DNA of 64,000 nucleotides from Pilaira anomala (taxonomy: Eukaryota > Mucoromycota > Mucoromycetes > Mucorales > Mucoraceae), in the NCBI GenBank assembly GCA_025716855.1, contig JAIXMQ010000016.1, positions 372,001-436,000 of the forward strand, in the 5' to 3' direction. The notes beneath the pieces were generated by a model. The model searched no databases. It was given only the letters and a program-made list of their open reading frames with translations, and was not told the DNA's origin. The position numbers were made by a program, and so were the translations under genes. Shown here in pieces: positions 58,301 through 64,000 of the stretch. Positions within the stretch are counted from its first letter, which is position 1. Every line of letters begins with the position of its first letter.

Positions 58301-59523
58301 TACCATCTTCATCCGAAATACCCGGCACAAAACCAATAGTAGTAATAAGTAGTAATAAATCAACTACAGCTAGCAGTAAAACTACTACTACTACTGCTGC
58401 TGCTGCTACTGCTGCTGCTGCCATACCAGCTTCAGCCCCGAAAAAAACTGGTAAAAAGATGATGGATTGGATCAAGAAGAAATCTCATGGTAATTATAAC
58501 CAATATACACTTAAATTATTCTGTGTATGTACTAACATCTCGTTTTTTTTTCTAGCAAAAGAAACTAAAAAGGAGACACATACTACACAACCGATAACTA
58601 AATTAAATCCATCAACGCAAATATTAACAAGACCAAAGAAACAAAGTACTAGACCAAGCTCTCCTGCAGTTACGCCAAAGGCTGGCACGCATGGTATAGC
58701 GAGTAACAAAAACAACGCGCAAACTTCGATTGGTAGAAAGAATATTGTATCTATCTTAGAACCGGCCAAAAAACAAAGAGTATCTACTTCCCCTGTCCTT
58801 TCTTCTCCTTCAACTTCCCCATCAAAGCAGAAGAAAACCGAAGAACCTGTGACGATACCAAAAAAACCAACTCAACATGAAAGTAGTAATCGAAATGAAA
58901 CTCCATCCTCAGTTTCTGTAAATATCAGTATAGACGAGCGTATTCAGATTCATCAAGGAGCAATTGATAGATCCGCATTAACCTCTCAACCACCTGCAGA
59001 TATAATTAAAGACATTAAACGTATTTTACGTATTTTGGGTATTGAAGCTAAGACAGAGGCAGGGAACAGCCCATACTTATTGAAATGTGCAAGAAGAAAG
59101 GCTAAATCATTTATAGCGGCTGAGATGCTCAAGAAAAATAAACACGAGGATGACGAGGACTATTTAGAACATGTTTATAAAACCCATGATAATCAATTCG
59201 TTATTAATGATTCTAATATCACGACAACATCAGATATGTCGTTATTAGGACCTACTCAGATCGACAGTCAATCTGTATCTTCAGCTTCCTCGAGTGACAT
59301 TGCAACAGATGTACGTGGGTTAGAACCTATTTATGGTGATCCATCGATAGATAATGGAGATGAAGTTCGGTTTGCCGTTGAAGTCTGTCGCTTTAAAAAC
59401 CTGCCTGGACTCTACATTGTAGATATTCGACGTTTGAAAGGCAATGTTTGGGCATACAAGTTTTTGTATCATAAACTAATTGATTTCTTAAATTCAGAAA
59501 GAGATAGCGATTACGTCCTATAA
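55388..59523 (+). CDS. Kin4-like serine/threonine protein kinase with C-terminal KA1 domain
   Basis: Six exons: 55388-55534, 55610-55693, 55753-55837, 55889-56022, 56161-58489 and 58556-59523, giving 1248 residues. Kinase domain about 24-300: GEGEFGKV (31-38), VAIK with Lys53, HRDLK (145-149), TDFGF (DFG 165-167), [10 protein letters not shown] in the activation loop, and [23 protein letters not shown]. The TDFGF and FDDDP features fit the fungal Kin4/Frk1 branch, which in yeast acts in the spindle-position checkpoint. A long Ser/Thr-rich linker with Ala and Thr tracts follows, and a KA1 domain at the end ([20 protein letters not shown]). Intron 3 is a GC-AG intron (CAG|GCAAGT), required to give ASGGELFE. 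Intron 5 is 66 nt, in frame and stop-free, with a TACTAAC branch point. Confidence 0.9.
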
Positions 59524-59781
59524 TTCCTTCGAAAATAATTGCATATTTTAGAAATAAAAACACGTTAGCATTCTTCGTTTTTTCGTGCCTGACTTTGAAG
59601 AGATCAGTGAGAGAGAGAAAAAAATTAAAAAAGTGGTCACAGATGACGTGAAAAGTGAAGTAAACTATCCAATCAAAAGTACTTGATTTAGAAAAAAATT
59701 TGTAGCAACGAAAAATAAATAAGTTTTTTTTTCTGGCAAGCTATTAGTTCGTCCTCTCTTTTTGAACATTGACATTTGACA

Positions 59782-60241
59782 ATGAAGCATCTCGCCGCTT
59801 ATCTTCTTCTCGTTGCTGGTGGTAACACCTCCCCCTCCGCTGAGGATATCAAGACCATCTTGGGTTCCGTTGGTGTTGAGGTTGACACTTCTCGTGTCAA
59901 CGCCTTGATCAAGGCTTTCGAAGGAAAGACCGCTCAACAAGTATGTTTTTAAAGAAAAGAAAACTTTTTCTACAAGAAAACTAACTCACATATTGTTTAA
60001 CTTAGGCTATTGCTGAAGGTTCTGCCAAGCTCGCCACTGTCTCTGCCGGTGGTGCCGCTGCTGCCTCTTCTGGTGCTGCTGCTGCCTCTTCCGATGCTCC
60101 CGCTGCTGAGGAGAAGGAAGAAGAGAAGGAGGAGTCCGATGATGTAAGTATTAAGAGTTGTGTTTTCTAGTCAATGGTAAATTAACCAAAAAAATTTTTT
60201 TTTTCTTTTAACAGGACATGGGCTTCGGTCTTTTCGATTAA
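59782..60241 (+). CDS. RPP2: 60S acidic ribosomal protein P2
   Basis: Three exons, 59782-59940, 60006-60143 and 60215-60241, give 107 residues. P2 pairs with P1 on the ribosomal stalk and recruits elongation factors. It has the P2 N-terminus (MKHLAAYLLLVAGGN) with the helical dimerisation domain, an Ala/Ser/Gly hinge, an acidic stretch (EEKEEEKEESDD) and the invariant tail DDMGFGLFD. The last exon is 27 nt and carries only the conserved tail. Codon usage is strongly biased towards C-ending codons, as expected for a ribosomal protein. Confidence 0.97.
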
Positions 60242-60990
60242 GCGTTGCAATAGCATCCTAATTTTTTAAACGAAACTCTTACTCGCAGTATCTCTTGCTT
60301 GCTAATAAAGACTTTATAAAACATAAAATATACATTTAAACACTTCATCGCGGATGCCGTCTTCCTTTTACACATATTTTTGTTTCAAGTAAAACTAGTG
60401 GCTTAGAATATCAAATTTCGTGTCTGAATTTTGTATACTTTACTATTCAGTGGAGTAATGGATGTATAGATATACCTATAACTGTTATGTGAATGTTAGT
60501 AGCTACAGCTACTATCTTTTCTCGAAATGTTGTCACTCTGGATATACTTTTGAATAGAAAGATATTCTGTGGCTTAGATCAGTTACAAAAAAAAAAAAAA
60601 ACTAATTCATCGAAAGGGACATGATGGTAACCGTTATGTGGGACAGTAATTCATTCACAGTAAAACATTTACTAGATTTCGACTGAAAAAATACGATTGT
60701 TATTCAATTTATCATCATTTGAAGTTATAATATCTATAGCAAATAAATCGCAATTTCATAATGCAATTGCACTTAATTCGAAGTACACATTGATGTTTCA
60801 ATAGAAATGAACTTCTCGAATCCATATCCATATCGTGACTTTTTTACATGTTGAGAGGCTTACCAAACTTCAATCAAATAACCGTGACGTCAAGAACTTG
60901 TCGTATTGAATATCCGGTGTATTTGAAGATTGCATATATTTTGCTCCTTCTATTTTCTTTCAAAAGCTTAATAAAGTCGATAAAACAAAC
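60242..60990. other. Intergenic stretch between RPP2 and IWS1
   Basis: No exon or structured RNA seen. It is AT-rich, with a poly-A run at about 60588-60602. Confidence 0.5.
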
Positions 60991-62600
60991 ATGTCGGCCC
61001 ACGAAGAAGATTCGACGGTAAATAATAGAGAATCTTTCTACTAATCTTCTTTTTTTTTCTTTAAGAAAGATATACTAAGTCAGTTTCAATATCTAATAGA
61101 GACAAGAAAAATTGTTTGGTTCAAGTGAAGAAGAAGAAGAAATGTCTGATCTTGATGGGGACCAAGGTAAAGAAATTCTCCCCTTTTTTTTTTACTATAA
61201 AAAGACCCTGATGAATTCTAATTAAAGAAAATAGCTTCTGATAATGAAGAAACGAGTCGAGTTCAACAAGAAAATTATGATGAAGAGGCACCAAGACCTA
61301 TTTCGAAATTACCTTCATTTAAAAAAAAAAATCGCGATGTGGGTGACGAAGAAAACGCAGGTTTAGAAAAAATGCGCAGAGAAATTCGTGGATTGAAGGG
61401 CAACTCTACCCGTCAAGACAACGACGAAGAAGATGAAGGTCCTATTGATCCTCGTCAAGGTAAAAAAAAAAAAAAAAAAAAATGCAATTTTTTAAAAAGA
61501 AAATGATGTTGATAATATATTTGTACAGCTTTGAGAGACGAAATTGATAGAGAATTCGCAAAGGCACTAAAGGGTGGAAAGAAGAAGAGAAAGAAGCAAG
61601 ACGGTGAAGATCTTGAAAACTCAATGGATGAGGAATTATCTAATTTGAGAGAACGTATGAAGATTGCTTCAGAAGAAGATGCTGTCTCCAACGGAGAGAG
61701 AAAGGCAGCTGTTGCTAAATTGAAGATGTTGGGAGAAGTAACAACCTATTTGACAAAGTGAGTGAAGATTATTTATATAAATTTTTTTCTTCTACTTGAA
61801 ATGCTTATCGTTTTAATCTATAGTAAACATTTACATGATGCTATTCTCGATAATGGTTTATTGGATTCAATTCGTCAATGGCTCGAACCTTTGCCTGATC
61901 GTTCATTACCTAGTTTAGATATTCAAAGTGAAATGCTCGATATTTTGGATAAGCTTCCTATCGCAGGTGATCATTTACGTGAAAGTGGTGTTGGAAAAAT
62001 TGTTTACTTTTATACAAAATCACCTCGTATCGAACCCAAAATGAAAAGAAAGGCTGATCAGTTAGTAGCCAAATGGAGCAGATTAGTTATTAAACGTAGT
62101 GAAAATTATAAGGAACGTCGTCATGCTGTTCAAGAGTTCAGACAAGAGGATATGTAAGTCTTAATGTTGATTATATTACAGGTTGTTAAACTCATATTCA
62201 AACCGAATGTAGGATCCATCAAAGAAAGAAGTACAGACGACCTGAAGAAGAGCCTGAAGAAGACAAGTACGTATAATGATGAAAGACTTTTCTCGATAAC
62301 ATAGGCTAATTCCTTTTTTTTTTCATAGGCGTGAGAATAGATCTCATGTACGTATCCCTATGGCCGTCGCCGCAGACTACGATATTGTTCCTCAAAGTAC
62401 AATTAGAGTTGATAAGAGTAGAGGAAATAGGGTAAATTAATTTAATTTGTTTGTCAAAGCTATGTAAAACTAACAAATATCTTTTTTTTCAGCCCGATAA
62501 TACCTATAAGAGATTAAATAACACTATGCGTTCTATCAGGACGGGACCTAAAAGAAGCACTCCCAAGGTTTCAATTGAAGGAAAAGGAATGTCCTTCTAA
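60991..62600 (+). CDS. IWS1: IWS1/Spn1 transcription elongation factor
   Basis: Eight exons: 60991-61017, 61100-61166, 61235-61459, 61529-61757, 61824-62153, 62213-62266, 62329-62431 and 62493-62600, giving 380 residues. IWS1 (Spn1) binds Spt6 and RNA polymerase II during elongation and mRNA export. An acidic, Ser/Glu-rich N-terminus (SSEEEEEMSDLDGD) is followed by a basic patch and then the TFIIS N-terminal (LW) domain from about 180 to 320, with NKHLHDAILDNGLLDSIRQW, SLDIQSEMLDIL and SGVGKIVYFY. A basic C-terminus has the conserved RIPMAVAADYDIVPQS segment. Eight short exons, the first encoding nine residues, are typical of the family in these fungi. Confidence 0.95.
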
Positions 62601-64000
62601 TTTATTTTTTATTTTTTATTTATTAAATGACTAAAAATGTTAAAATTCATAATAAGATGAATGGCTGTAAAAATTGTAAAAAAAAAATAAAAAACTTGAC
62701 AGCATTGATACTAATGTTTAAGAGTTTAAAATTATAATGAGAAATGTTACACATAATATCATGCAAAAGAGTTTCCACTTTTGTCTGAGCTTACACCCCT
62801 AGAGATTTTTGGAACAAAAAAGGTTAATTCAAACGAGTTAAACTTTACTTCTAAAAAAATTACTCCCCTCATGTTGTGATTTGTAAAATAGATGTAATTG
62901 TCGTGTTTGCATCATCTCTACTTACATAAACGTAAGTTGATCAGGGATATAAAACTAAACATTATAATAAAAACCTGTTATATCTTCATAATATGTACTA
63001 TACATGTTTAACATTGTATATCGTTATCAATATCTTGAGCCTAAAGGAAATATTATATATTTAAATACAGATACAACTAAATTCAAATATGATAGCCATG
63101 AGCAAACAATAAAATAAAATTGGGATAAAATAAAATCTCAATTTATATTAATAAATAGAAAAAGAGAGATATTTACTGATAATAGTCTCGATAACAAGAT
63201 TAGCTACCTTGTGTTGGGATAAGAACGGCTATTACCAGCAAAAATACATTATTCACCTATTAATAATAAAATGATATTATATTACCAGTATACAAAACAA
63301 GAATAAAAAGAATAACGTTGTTAGAATAATAAATATCCCAACAACTCTCAATTCAATCCCGAAAATGGGAAAACATAATTCAATCCAAACAGAAGAGTTT
63401 GTTTAACCTTGCATGATGGATTTCCGATCAAAGTAACTCGCCAATATATACGCGTAATTATAACAGAAGGATCTAGAATGTGACACGGGAAGAAGACATT
63501 AAATCATAACATATAATATATTATAGCAAAATTATATCATATCTTTATTATAACATTATCACTTATAACCAATAATCATCATGAACATACTTACCTTTAC
63601 CATATCTATATACATCTTCTATGATATCAATTGATATCATTTTCTGTATGTTTCCGCTGAAGAAAACATATAGATATGGCCATCATTTAGATAGTTTTCC
63701 TCTTGCCTGATTTTATATCTTCCTTAAATAAAACTATCGTAACAGAGTTTTAACAATACTTTTCTTTCCCTGTTCTACATTTTTATGTTTACCTTTATTT
63801 CCATTTCCTATTTCAACACATGTGTGCTTCAACAATTCGTTTTACTAAGTTTAAGGCCCCTCACGAGCACATATTTTTTTTAATGGTCCAAATTGACCAG
63901 TTAGAGATTATTTGAACATGCTGTGTACTTATAACAAAATAATTTTATTCACAAATGAACATTATACTAAAAGAAAAAATCAATTACGTAGAGGAGAAAA
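62601..64000. other. Right edge, AT-rich, no gene seen
   Basis: After the IWS1 3' region no exon with coding character or RNA gene was recognised on either strand. It may hold distal promoter sequence of a gene outside the window. Confidence 0.45.

Noticed and set aside
59665..59940. Minus-strand ORF over the first exon of RPP2
   Set aside because: It is antisense to an unmistakable ribosomal P2 exon and has no support of its own.

Overview
The window is nuclear DNA of an early-diverging fungus, most likely Mucoromycota (Mucorales or a close relative). The case rests on AT-rich sequence with frequent poly-A/T tracts, short introns of about 50-100 nt with GTAAGT-like donors and TAG/CAG acceptors, and fungal gene families (Raptor/Kog1, NCA2, yapsin-like protease, Bre4-like transporter, GDP-mannose transporter, GH72, Kin4-like kinase, division-2 chitin synthase). 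Exon models were joined by hand; each complete model below closes with a whole number of codons. No virus, CRISPR array, rRNA or convincing tRNA was seen. The species cannot be named from sequence alone.

Layout. 1-1.6 kb: a poorly resolved multi-exon reading on the minus strand. 1.9-8.5 kb, plus: Raptor (TORC1 scaffold) and a KpsF/GutQ-type sugar-phosphate isomerase. 8.5-10.8 kb: gene-poor with one orphan exon. 10.9-17.5 kb: NCA2, a small secreted GPI-like protein, a small minus-strand protein with a possible CaaX end, and a GPI-like aspartic protease. 17.7-23.0 kb, minus: a Bre4-like membrane protein and a Golgi GDP-mannose transporter. 23.0-35.2 kb: a gene-poor island with one small TATA-driven gene, several kinds of tandem repeat, hairpins, coding relics and a possible spliced mini-gene running into a 175-bp tandem array. 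35.2-37.5 kb: an intronless secreted GH36 alpha-galactosidase. 37.8-47.4 kb, all minus: a chitin-synthase-like protein with altered catalytic motifs, a Pho85-type cyclin, LUC7 (U1 snRNP), and a protein resembling Gdown1/POLR2M. 48.5-51.7 kb: divergent genes for F1-ATPase delta (minus) and beta (plus). 52.8-62.6 kb, plus: GH72 glucanosyltransferase, Kin4-like kinase, ribosomal protein P2 and IWS1/Spn1. 62.6-64 kb: no gene seen.

Functional themes. Cell wall and secretion: chitin-synthase-like protein, GH72, yapsin-like protease, GDP-mannose transporter. Nutrient signalling and cell cycle: Raptor, Pho85-type cyclin, Kin4-like kinase. Mitochondrial ATP synthase: beta and delta subunits share one intergenic promoter region, and NCA2 lies 36 kb away. 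RNA polymerase II and RNA processing: IWS1, Gdown1-like, LUC7. These look like ordinary dispersed eukaryotic genes, not an operon or a biosynthetic cluster. The most unusual items are the chitin-synthase-like protein with altered ED and QRRRW motifs, the Gdown1-like protein, two GC-AG introns supported by reading frame, a 4-nt first coding exon, and the tandem array at 30.5-31.2 kb whose first unit alone carries splice signals.
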